Shown piece after piece: positions 1-5,015 of a stretch of DNA of 5,015 nucleotides. A program made the position numbers and the translations under genes. Origin of the DNA: Syntrophobacteria bacterium. Its GTDB lineage: Bacteria > Desulfobacterota > Syntrophobacteria > JARFUL01. The stretch lies in the NCBI GenBank assembly GCA_029289015.1, contig JARFUL010000231.1, positions 1 through 5,015 on the forward strand. Reading direction: 5' to 3'. Each line of letters starts with the position of its first letter. The stretch's first letter is position 1. A model generated the notes under the pieces. The model was given only the letters and a program-made list of their open reading frames with translations. It did no database searches and was not told the origin of the DNA.

Positions 1-1
1 G

Positions 2-373
2 GCGCGGGACGACTCGATGATCTGCGTGGTGGAGACCGAGGCCGACCTCATGGCGCTGGAGGAAGCGGGCGCGTTCAAGGGCCGCTACCACGTTCTCCTG
101 GGCAACATAGATCCCCTCGCGGGGGTGGGCCCAGACGACATCACCATCTCGGCCCTTATCAAGAGGATAGAAAAACGCGGGGTGAAGGAGGTGGTCCTCG
201 CGCTGAACCCCACCACCCAGGGCGAGGCCACCTGCGCGTATCTCACGAACATCCTGAAGCATACCGGCGTGAGCCTGACCCGCATTGCATACGGCCTTCC
301 CGCGGGCGGCGACCTGAAGTATGCGGACAAGGTGACGATCCGCAGGTGCCTCGACGGGAGGACAAAACTATAG
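2..373 (+). CDS. recR: Recombination protein RecR, C-terminal part (5' truncated)
   Basis: RecR acts with RecF/RecO in the cytoplasm to load RecA onto gapped single-stranded DNA during recombinational repair. The frame is open from base 2, before the internal ATG at 17, and reads ARDDSMICVVE, so the true start lies outside the window. The Toprim region is plain: ICVVETEADLMALEEAG, then GRYHVLLGNIDPLAGVGPDD, then NPTTQGEATCAYL, and the family-typical GLPAGGDLKYAD near the C-terminus. About 123 of the usual roughly 200 residues are present; the N-terminal helix-hairpin-helix and the zinc-finger region would lie upstream. The gene ends in TAG at 371-373. It is separated from the pyruvate oxidoreductase genes by a gap that carries its own promoter, so it probably belongs to a different transcription unit. 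Identity is secure from several consecutive conserved blocks. Confidence 0.95.
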   Translation, partial: ARDDSMICVVETEADLMALEEAGAFKGRYHVLLGNIDPLAGVGPDDITISALIKRIEKRGVKEVVLALNPTTQGEATCAYLTNILKHTGVSLTRIAYGLPAGGDLKYADKVTIRRCLDGRTKL

Positions 374-436
374 GGACCGGCCCCCTGGCGTGCTGGCTGT
401 CACCTTAGCGCTGGCTCTGGGTTAAATACTCTTCAC

Positions 437-466
437 TTGATATTTTCGCAGCGGGTGGGTTAAAAT
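437..466 (+). promoter_or_regulatory. Sigma70-type promoter for the por-nuoEF operon
   Basis: TTGATA at 437-442 and TAAAAT at 461-466 are separated by 18 nt. Each is close to the -35 and -10 consensus, and they lie in a locally AT-rich island of an otherwise GC-rich window. Transcription would start near 473, giving a leader of about 40 nt before the porC ATG at 512. No other promoter this good was seen in the window, so it may drive all six downstream genes. The call is by eye from the motifs only. Confidence 0.65.
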
Positions 467-494
467 TTACTTTGTGATGTTAGCGATTTGCAAC

Positions 495-503
495 GAAAGA
501 GGG
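495..503 (+). promoter_or_regulatory. Ribosome binding site that decides the porC start
   Basis: GAAAGAGGG ends 8 nt before the ATG at 512. An in-frame TTG at 488 would add eight residues, but this purine-rich site would then lie inside the coding region, and the extra residues (MQRKRALY) do not look like the family N-terminus. The family usually begins a few residues before the GRGGQG motif, which fits the ATG at 512. Confidence 0.75.
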
Positions 504-511
504 CCCTTTAC

Positions 512-1054
512 ATGATTGAGATAAGGTTTCACGGGAGGGGCGGTCAGGGCGCGGTGACCTCCGCGGAGCTCACCGCGCTCGCCGCGATTGGCGAGGGTAA
601 ATACGCGCAGGCCTTCCCCAGCTTCGGCCCCGAGAGGAGGGGCGCGCCGGTCGCGGCCTTTGTGCGTATCTCCAACGAGCCCATCCGCACCAGGGAGAAG
701 ATCTACAATCCGGACATCGTGGTGGTCCTGGACCCGACCCTTCTCGGCATCATAGACGTCGCGGAAGGGCTGAAGTCCAACGGCATCGTGGTGCTCAACA
801 CGAAGAAGAGCCCCGACGAGATAAAGTCGGAGTTCGGGATAAAGGCCAGGCTCGCGGTGGTGGACGCGACGAGGATAGCCATGGAGACCATGGGGATTCC
901 CATAACCAACACCACGCTTTTGGGGGCGCTCATAAAGTCAACGGGGGTGATAAGCCCCCTTTCCATTGAGGAGCCGCTGAAAGAGAGGTTCGGCCCGATA
1001 GCCCAGAAGAACCTGGACGCGTTCCACAGGGCCCTCGCGGAGACCACGTTCTAA
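512..1054 (+). CDS. porC: Pyruvate:ferredoxin oxidoreductase, gamma subunit
   Basis: This is the gamma subunit (also called PorG) of a four-subunit 2-oxoacid:ferredoxin oxidoreductase, a cytoplasmic enzyme that converts pyruvate and CoA to acetyl-CoA and CO2 while reducing ferredoxin. The protein has 180 residues, normal for the family. Visible signatures are [10 protein letters not shown] at residues 7-16, [14 protein letters not shown] at about 34-47, VVVLDPTLL at about 70-78 and [11 protein letters not shown] at 130-140. It is the first gene of the cluster, downstream of the promoter, and is followed by the alpha gene after 35 nt. In single-chain PFORs this domain is fused between the alpha and beta parts; here it is separate, as in archaeal and many anaerobic bacterial enzymes. 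Gamma subunits of related 2-oxoacid enzymes look alike, so the pyruvate assignment comes mainly from the alpha and beta subunits. Confidence 0.92.
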
Positions 1055-1089
1055 CGGGGTGGACCCGGGTTAAGCGATAAGGAGAATTC

Positions 1090-2292
1090 ATGGCCAAGAG
1101 AGTTGGAATAGAGGTCTCGATCGCGTGCGCGGAGGCGGTGAGGCTGGCCAATGTCGATGTTGTTCCCGCGTATCCCATAACCCCCCAGACCCACATAATT
1201 GAAGACCTGAGCCAGCTCGTCGCGGAGGGTGAGCTGGACGCGGCCTTCATCCCGGTGGAGTCCGAGCACTCGGCCATGTCCGCCGCGCTCGGTGCGGCCG
1301 CGGCCGGGGCCAGGGTCTTCACCGCGACCTCGAGCCAGGGCCTAGCGCTCATGCACGAGATCGTGATGCTCGCGCCCAGCCTCAGGCTGCCGGTGGTGAT
1401 GGTGGTGGCCAACCGCGCGCTCAGCGGCCCCATCTCCATCTGGAACGACCACTCCGACATCATGGCGGAGCGGGACTGCGGGTGGGTCCAGATCTTCTGC
1501 GAGAACGGCCAGGAGGTCTTCGACCTGACCCTGGTCGCGTTCAACGTGGTGGAGGACGAGCGGGTGCTCCTTCCCATCATGGTGAACCTCGACGGGTTCC
1601 AGCTGAGTCACATGATCGAGCCCATAGAGATTCTCGACCAGGAAGAGGCAGACACCTATCTCAGGCCGCACAAGGCCGCGTTCCGCCTCGACGTGGACAA
1701 CCCCACCTCCATGGGGCCGGTGGGCCTTCCCGAGTACTTCTCCGAGGCCAAGATGGCCGCGGACATGGCGCTCAAGGGGTCCAAGGAGGTGGTTGAGGAG
1801 GAGCTCAAGAGGTTCGGGGAGACCTTCGGGCGCCACTACAACGTGGTGGAGACATACAAGGCCGAGGGCGCGGAGGTCATTATCCTCACCATGGGCTCCA
1901 TCTCCGAGACCGCGATGAGCGCGATAGACAAGATGCGGACCTGGGGCAAGAAGGTGGGTCTGGTGAGGATACGGCTCTGGAGGCCCTTCCCCATCGAGGA
2001 GTTCGTGGCCGCGGTCAAGGGAGCGGAGGTCATCGCGTGCATAGACAGGGCCGTGACCTTCGGCGGCACCGCGGGGCCGGTGGCCTCGGAGGTGCGCTCC
2101 TGCCTCTACCACCTCCCAGGTAAGCCCGCGGTGATAAACTTCGTGGCCGGCCTGGGCGGCAGGGACGTGACGGTGGACGACTTCGTGACCATGGTGGACA
2201 GGGCCCAGCACTATCTCAGGAAAGGGATCTTCCCGCCCTACGAGCTGATAAACATCGCGGGCGAGGAGGAAAAGGAGGCTGAAAGTGCCTAA
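1090..2292 (+). CDS. porA: Pyruvate:ferredoxin oxidoreductase, alpha subunit
   Basis: The alpha subunit carries the pyrimidine-side half of the thiamine diphosphate (TPP) site and much of the pyruvate pocket. The 400-residue length is typical of PorA. Seen: YPITPQTHI at 28-36, whose Thr31 matches the pyruvate-contacting Thr of characterised PFORs; PVESEHSAM at 55-63, with the conserved Glu pair; ATSSQGLALMHE at 79-90; and NRALSGPISIWNDHSD at 108-123, whose Arg109 matches the substrate-binding Arg. The TSSQGLALMHE and ISIWNDHSD blocks favour pyruvate over branched-chain or 2-oxoglutarate enzymes. The C-terminal half (about 260-380) is the transketolase C-terminal-like domain, with FGGTAGPVASEV at 324-335. 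The start ATG has AGGAG at 1080-1084, 5 nt upstream. The end of the gene overlaps porD by 8 nt, suggesting coupled translation. Substrate is inferred from motifs, not proven. Confidence 0.94.
   Translation: MAKRVGIEVSIACAEAVRLANVDVVPAYPITPQTHIIEDLSQLVAEGELDAAFIPVESEHSAMSAALGAAAAGARVFTATSSQGLALMHEIVMLAPSLRLPVVMVVANRALSGPISIWNDHSDIMAERDCGWVQIFCENGQEVFDLTLVAFNVVEDERVLLPIMVNLDGFQLSHMIEPIEILDQEEADTYLRPHKAAFRLDVDNPTSMGPVGLPEYFSEAKMAADMALKGSKEVVEEELKRFGETFGRHYNVVETYKAEGAEVIILTMGSISETAMSAIDKMRTWGKKVGLVRIRLWRPFPIEEFVAAVKGAEVIACIDRAVTFGGTAGPVASEVRSCLYHLPGKPAVINFVAGLGGRDVTVDDFVTMVDRAQHYLRKGIFPPYELINIAGEEEKEAESA
2273..2278 (+). promoter_or_regulatory. Ribosome binding site for the GTG start of porD
   Basis: AGGAGG, a full-consensus Shine-Dalgarno core, lies inside the 3' end of porA, 6 nt before the GTG at 2285. 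It supports the GTG start and the 8-nt overlap with porA over any later in-frame start. The next in-frame ATG would remove a conserved part of the N-terminal extension. Confidence 0.8.
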
Positions 2293-2578
2293 GGAGACGG
2301 GCAAGACCAGGTGGCAGGACCTGCCCATAGGGTTCATGATCACGGACGCGGGGAACGCGGCGGAGTACCATACAGGCACCTGGCGGTCCCAGCAGCCGGT
2401 GAGGAACAACGACAGGTGCTTCAGGTGCGGGATGTGCTACCTCTTCTGCCCCGAGGGCTGCATCCACCGGGGGCCAGACGGCTACTTCTTCGCGGATTTG
2501 CGCTACTGCAAGGGGTGCGGCATCTGCGCGCAGGAGTGCTGGTCCGACACCATCAACATGGTGGAGGAGACGGAATGA
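2285..2578 (+). CDS. porD: Pyruvate:ferredoxin oxidoreductase, delta subunit (2x[4Fe-4S] ferredoxin)
   Basis: The delta subunit carries two [4Fe-4S] clusters that relay electrons from the TPP/cluster site to external ferredoxin. The protein has 97 residues, normal for PorD. The first cluster motif is CFRCGMCYLFCPEGC with Cys at 45, 48, 51 and 55; the second is CKGCGICAQEC with Cys at 75, 78, 81 and 85. By the usual bacterial ferredoxin pattern, the fourth Cys of each motif would serve the other cluster. The N-terminal WRSQQPVRNNDRC stretch is typical of PorD. Two small deviations are seen: Trp86 replaces the usual Pro after the last Cys, and there is an extra Cys59. The gene starts with GTG and overlaps porA by 8 nt. 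A hairpin lies over its stop codon. Confidence 0.93.
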   Translation: MPKETGKTRWQDLPIGFMITDAGNAAEYHTGTWRSQQPVRNNDRCFRCGMCYLFCPEGCIHRGPDGYFFADLRYCKGCGICAQECWSDTINMVEETE

Positions 2579-2594
2579 CCCGCTCGGGTCTTTT
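2577..2594 (+). terminator. Short hairpin plus T tract at the porD stop (possible attenuator)
   Basis: GACCC at 2577-2581 can pair with GGGTC at 2586-2590 around a GCTC loop. TTTT follows at 2591-2594. The stem is only 5 bp (6 bp with a tight 2-nt loop), so it is a weak candidate for an intrinsic terminator. It sits between co-functional genes, so partial read-through, or an RNA-processing or stability role, is more likely than a full stop. No convincing new promoter was seen between it and porB. Confidence 0.35.
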
Positions 2595-2639
2595 CGTATA
2601 GCTATTTACTTTGGAACAAACTGGACCGGAGCAGACATA

Positions 2640-3572
2640 ATGAAACTTGTCGAGAACTTCGATATCTTCGCGCCCGTGGTGGTCCCGCCGGAGGAGTACT
2701 TCTCCCCCGGGCACCGGGCCTGCCAGGGGTGCGGCGAGGTGCTGGCCGTCCGGCTGGTGTGCAAGGCCCTGGGTCCCAACGTCATCATCTCCATGGCCAC
2801 CGGGTGCATGGAGATCGTGTCGTCCCCCTATCCCCACTCCGCGTGGCGGGTGCCGTGGCTCCACGTCGCGTTTGAGAACGCGGCCGCGGTGGCCTCGGGG
2901 GTGGAGGCCGCGCTCAGGGTCATAGAGCGCAAGGGCAAGATACCCGCGAAGAATACCCACTCCATCGCGATGGGGGGCGACGGCGGCACCACGGACATCG
3001 GGCTCCAGTCGCTCTCCGGCATGCTGGAGCGGGGGCACGACGTGGTCTACGTGTGCTACGACAACGAGGCCTACATGAACACCGGGGTCCAGCGCTCCTC
3101 CTCCACCCCCTTCGGCGCGATGACCACCACCTCGCCCCCGGGCAAGATGAGCTTCGGGCAGTCCACCTGGAAGAAGAACGTCGCGGAGATCGCGGTTGCC
3201 CACAAGATCCCCTACGTGGCCACCGCGTCGCCGTCGTATCCCATAGACCTGATAAACAAGATAAAGCGCGCGGTGGACGTTGTGGGGCCCGCGTACGTGC
3301 ACGTGCTCTCCGTGTGCCCCACCGGGTGGCGCTCCGCGGGCAACAACTCCATCAAACTGGGCAGGCTCGCGGTGGAGTCCGCGGTCTTCCCCCTCTACGA
3401 GGTGAAGGACGGAAAATACCGGCTCACCATCGATCCGCCCAAGCTTCGGCCGGTGAGTGACTACCTGAAGCTCCAGGGGAGGTTCAGGCACCTGACCCCG
3501 GACCTCATCGAGCAGATACAAAAAAGGGTCACCGAGGAGTACGGGATTCTCAAGAAGAAGTGCGAGGAGTAA
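2640..3572 (+). CDS. porB: Pyruvate:ferredoxin oxidoreductase, beta subunit (TPP and [4Fe-4S])
   Basis: The beta subunit binds the diphosphate and Mg of TPP and the cluster nearest to it. The protein has 310 residues, normal for PorB. The [4Fe-4S] ligands are visible as Cys28 and Cys31 (ACQGCGE), Cys56 (ATGCMEIVSSPYP) and Cys226 (SVCPTGW). The 25-residue step from the second to the third Cys matches characterised PFORs. The TPP motif runs from GDGGTTDIG at 113-121 to DNEAYMNTGVQ at 141-151. AWRVPWLHVAFENAAAVASG at 69-88 is a PorB hallmark. GGAG at 2628-2631 lies 8 nt before the ATG. A gap of 61 nt separates it from porD, the longest inside the operon. The next gene starts 8 nt after its stop. 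Confidence 0.95.
   Translation: MKLVENFDIFAPVVVPPEEYFSPGHRACQGCGEVLAVRLVCKALGPNVIISMATGCMEIVSSPYPHSAWRVPWLHVAFENAAAVASGVEAALRVIERKGKIPAKNTHSIAMGGDGGTTDIGLQSLSGMLERGHDVVYVCYDNEAYMNTGVQRSSSTPFGAMTTTSPPGKMSFGQSTWKKNVAEIAVAHKIPYVATASPSYPIDLINKIKRAVDVVGPAYVHVLSVCPTGWRSAGNNSIKLGRLAVESAVFPLYEVKDGKYRLTIDPPKLRPVSDYLKLQGRFRHLTPDLIEQIQKRVTEEYGILKKKCEE
3564..3569 (+). promoter_or_regulatory. Ribosome binding site for the NuoE-like gene
   Basis: GAGGAG lies in the last codons of porB, 11 nt before the ATG at 3581. An in-frame GTG at 3560 would add seven residues and overlap porB, but it has only a weak purine stretch upstream and would place this site inside the gene. The ATG at 3581 is preferred, although the spacing is on the long side. 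Confidence 0.55.
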
Positions 3573-3580
3573 CCGAGGCC

Positions 3581-4192
3581 ATGAGCGAAGCGAAGATCGA
3601 CAACAAGGGGATCACCGGGATACTGGAGAGCTATGACTATGAGCCCTCCGCGCTCCTGGCGGTGCTTCAGGACCTCCAGGAGAAGTACGGGTGCCTCACC
3701 CTTGAGATGATGAGGTTCCTCGCGGACGCGATGGAGATCCACGTGCCGGACATCTACGCCGCGGCGAGCTTCTACAGGATGTTCAGGTTCGAGCCGAGGG
3801 GCAAGCACTCCATAACCTTCTGCACGGGCACCACCTGCCACGTGAACCACTGCCATAGTGTGCTTTCCGCGCTGAAGAAAGACCTTCGCCTCAACGGCCG
3901 CGACACCACGAAGGACGGCCAGTTCACCCTTGAGGAGGTGCACTGCCTGGGGCTTTGCCACATGGGCCCGGTGATGAAGGTGGACAACGAGTACCACGGG
4001 CGCCTCGGCCCCGGCGACGCGCTTAAAGCCATAGCCAAGCTCAAGAAGAAAAGGCCGAAGGCCGCGGTGAAGAAGAGAGAGAAGAAGGCCGCGAAAGAGG
4101 TGGCCAAGAAGGTCGCGAAGAAGGCCGCGAAGAAAGTCGCGAAAAAGCCCGGAAAAAAGAGTGCTAAGAAGGGCGCGAAGAGGGGCGCTTAA
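3581..4192 (+). CDS. nuoE: NuoE/HydC-like [2Fe-2S] subunit with lysine-rich C-terminal tail
   Basis: Members of this family (NuoE of complex I, HydC of NAD-linked hydrogenases) hold a [2Fe-2S] cluster next to the FMN subunit. From the ATG at 3581 the protein has 203 residues. The N-terminal helical region (about 10-70) includes LLAVLQDLQEKYGCL and the ASFYRMFRFEPRGKH block. The thioredoxin-like domain shows Cys81 and Cys86 (CTGTTCH) and Cys122 and Cys126 (CLGLCHMGP), the four expected ligands, with the family-typical DGQFTLEEV between them. The family domain ends near residue 152. Residues 153-203 form a tail with 23 Lys in 51 positions, built of repeated AAKK/VAKK tetrads, resembling histone H1-like proteins; this is not normal for NuoE. 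The NuoF-like gene begins 3 nt after the stop, so the two products are expected to pair. The tail's function is unknown. Confidence 0.9.
   Translation: MSEAKIDNKGITGILESYDYEPSALLAVLQDLQEKYGCLTLEMMRFLADAMEIHVPDIYAAASFYRMFRFEPRGKHSITFCTGTTCHVNHCHSVLSALKKDLRLNGRDTTKDGQFTLEEVHCLGLCHMGPVMKVDNEYHGRLGPGDALKAIAKLKKKRPKAAVKKREKKAAKEVAKKVAKKAAKKVAKKPGKKSAKKGAKRGA
4088..4192 (+). repeat. In-frame 12-bp tandem repeat coding for the lysine-rich tail
   Basis: Units of 12 bp, each coding a tetrad of the form (A/V)AKK, run head to tail. Five are close copies at 4088-4147, reading AAKE, VAKK, VAKK, AAKK and VAKK. More degenerate copies (PGKK, SAKK, GAKR) continue to the stop codon. Copies differ at wobble positions (gcg or gcc, aag or aaa), so the array is not a recent perfect duplication. 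The repeat stays in frame and lies wholly inside the NuoE-like gene. Confidence 0.85.
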
Positions 4193-4195
4193 GAT

Positions 4196-5015
4196 ATGGC
4201 TATCAAAAGTCTCAGCGGACTCAAAAGGCTCAGGACCCAGGCGCGAAAGAGGCTCTTTCCCGACAGCGCGAGGATAACGGTGGGGCTTTCCACCTGCGGC
4301 GTGGCCGCGGGGGGGCTCAAGGTCCTCGCCGCGATCCAAAGGGCCGTAGTGAGGGAGAAGCTCGACGCAATCGTGGAGCCGGTGGGGTGCATGGGGCTCT
4401 GCTTTGAGGAGCCCCTGGTGGACGTCTACCTGCCGGGCCGGCCCAGGGTGACCTACGGGAAGATGACCCCCGCCGCGGCCTCCGCGCTCGTGAAGAAGCT
4501 GAAAAAGGGCGATCCGCCCGCGAAGGGCGCGCTGTGCCGCATGGACGCGATAGAGAACCCCTATAACGGCAAGGCGCGCAAACTGGCCAAAGAGGTGGGC
4601 CCGGACCTGAAGAAGGTCCCGGGATTCTACGAGATGGAGTTCACCAGGTCCCAGGTCCACAACGTGATGCGCAACTGCGGGCTCATCAACCCGGACGACA
4701 TAGGCCACTACGTCGCGCGGGAAGGTTACTTCTCGCTCTACAAGGCGCTCACCGAGATGACCCCCAAGAAGGTCATAGACACCGTGGAGAATGCGGGGCT
4801 GAGGGGCCGGGGAGGGGGCGGGTTCTCCACGGGGTTCAAGTGGCGGGCCTGCCGCCAGGCCAAGGGCAAGCCCAAGTACGTTCTGTGCAACGCGGACGAA
4901 GGCAACCCCGGCGCATACATGGACCGCACCCTTTTAGAGGCGGACCCCCATCTTATCATCGAGGGCATGCTCATAGGCGCGTACGGCATCGGCGCTTCCC
5001 AGGGGTTCATCTACG
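4196..5015 (+). CDS. nuoF: NuoF/HydB-like FMN-binding NAD(P)H oxidoreductase subunit (3' truncated)
   Basis: The frame stays open to the right edge, giving the first 273 residues of a protein that is probably about 600 long. Domain order: a basic N-terminus (1-19, seven Lys/Arg and no acidic residues); a thioredoxin-like [2Fe-2S] domain (about 27-104) with STCGVAAGG (Cys34) and GCMGLCFEEPLVDV (Cys65, Cys69); a linker; then the NuoF core from about 144, with MRNCGLINPDDI, the FMN/NADH glycine-rich motif GRGGGGFSTGFKW at 204-216, and CNADEGNPGAYMDR at 231-244. The fused N-terminal ferredoxin and the GGGG form of the loop resemble HydB-type subunits of NAD-linked hydrogenases and formate dehydrogenases more than complex I NuoF. 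The [4Fe-4S] site and any C-terminal ferredoxin domain lie beyond the window. AGAGGGG at 4179-4185 lies 10 nt before the ATG. It likely oxidises or reduces NAD(P)(H) with the NuoE-like partner. Confidence 0.92.
   Translation, partial: MAIKSLSGLKRLRTQARKRLFPDSARITVGLSTCGVAAGGLKVLAAIQRAVVREKLDAIVEPVGCMGLCFEEPLVDVYLPGRPRVTYGKMTPAAASALVKKLKKGDPPAKGALCRMDAIENPYNGKARKLAKEVGPDLKKVPGFYEMEFTRSQVHNVMRNCGLINPDDIGHYVAREGYFSLYKALTEMTPKKVIDTVENAGLRGRGGGGFSTGFKWRACRQAKGKPKYVLCNADEGNPGAYMDRTLLEADPHLIIEGMLIGAYGIGASQGFIY

Noticed and set aside
374..420. Intrinsic terminator after recR
   Set aside because: The stretch is GC-rich and has a GCTGGCT direct repeat, but I could not fold a stem followed by a T tract.
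488..511. TTG start for porC, adding eight residues
   Set aside because: The Shine-Dalgarno-like GAAAGAGGG fits the ATG at 512, and the added residues are not family-like.
1342..2409. Long open frame on the - strand (355 codons) opposite porA
   Set aside because: It has a shadow composition with many His and Gly and no family signature, and lies fully opposite porA and porD coding sequence.
2553..3521. Long open frame on the - strand (322 codons) opposite porB
   Set aside because: Low-complexity shadow of porB with no domain pattern and no sensible start context.
1090..3572. 2-oxoglutarate or branched-chain 2-oxoacid oxidoreductase instead of PFOR
   Set aside because: The TSSQGLALMHE and ISIWNDHSD blocks in alpha and the AWRVPWLHVAFENAAAVASG block in beta match the pyruvate family best. 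Substrate specificity is still not proven.
3560..3580. GTG start for the NuoE-like gene, adding seven residues
   Set aside because: It would overlap porB with a weaker ribosome binding site. The ATG at 3581 follows GAGGAG and gives a normal N-terminus.
4034..4192. Separate histone-like gene, or a frameshift fusion at the 3' end of the NuoE-like gene
   Set aside because: The frame is continuous from the NuoE domain, there is no internal start with a ribosome binding site, and the NuoF-like gene follows 3 nt after the stop, so it is one protein.
3461..4708. Long open frame on the - strand (415 codons) opposite porB, nuoE and nuoF
   Set aside because: Its translation is rich in His, Arg, Leu and Val with no recognisable motif, and it runs opposite three genes with clear conserved motifs. 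Long antisense frames are expected in GC-rich DNA.

Overview
The window is a compact, single-strand stretch of bacterial chromosome from an organism with an anaerobic type of metabolism. All recognisable genes lie on the + strand. It is GC-rich by eye, with G/C-ending codons, yet it uses AGG for Arg and ATA for Ile very often. RecR and Shine-Dalgarno-led genes point to a bacterium. An oxygen-sensitive pyruvate:ferredoxin oxidoreductase (PFOR) points to an anaerobe or facultative anaerobe. I cannot name the lineage from this sequence alone.

Layout: (1) 2-373, the C-terminal part of the recombination mediator RecR, cut by the left edge. (2) 374-511, an AT-richer gap with a good sigma70-type promoter (TTGATA, 18 nt, TAAAAT) and a strong ribosome binding site. 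(3) 512-3572, the four subunits of a PFOR in the order gamma (porC), alpha (porA), delta (porD, 2x[4Fe-4S] ferredoxin), beta (porB, TPP and [4Fe-4S]). The alpha and delta genes overlap by 8 nt. A small hairpin with a T tract sits at the porD stop, just before porB. (4) 3581-4192, a NuoE/HydC-like [2Fe-2S] subunit with an unusual 51-residue lysine-rich, histone-H1-like tail. (5) 4196-5015, the first 273 residues of a NuoF/HydB-like flavoprotein with an N-terminal thioredoxin-like [2Fe-2S] domain, cut by the right edge.

How the genes may work together: PFOR oxidises pyruvate to acetyl-CoA and CO2 (or runs in reverse) and passes electrons through its iron-sulfur clusters to ferredoxin. NuoE and NuoF-like proteins form the FMN/NAD(P)H-reactive diaphorase module of complex I, of NAD-linked [FeFe] hydrogenases and of NAD-linked formate dehydrogenases. 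Their tight spacing behind porB suggests co-transcription and coupling of pyruvate oxidation to NAD(H), either by direct complex formation or through a shared ferredoxin pool. That coupling is inference. The subunit identities rest on clear motifs.

The most unusual features are the PFOR plus NuoEF arrangement itself and the lysine-rich tail on the NuoE-like protein. I found no CRISPR array, insertion sequence, tRNA or rRNA, and no gene-free stretch longer than 138 nt.
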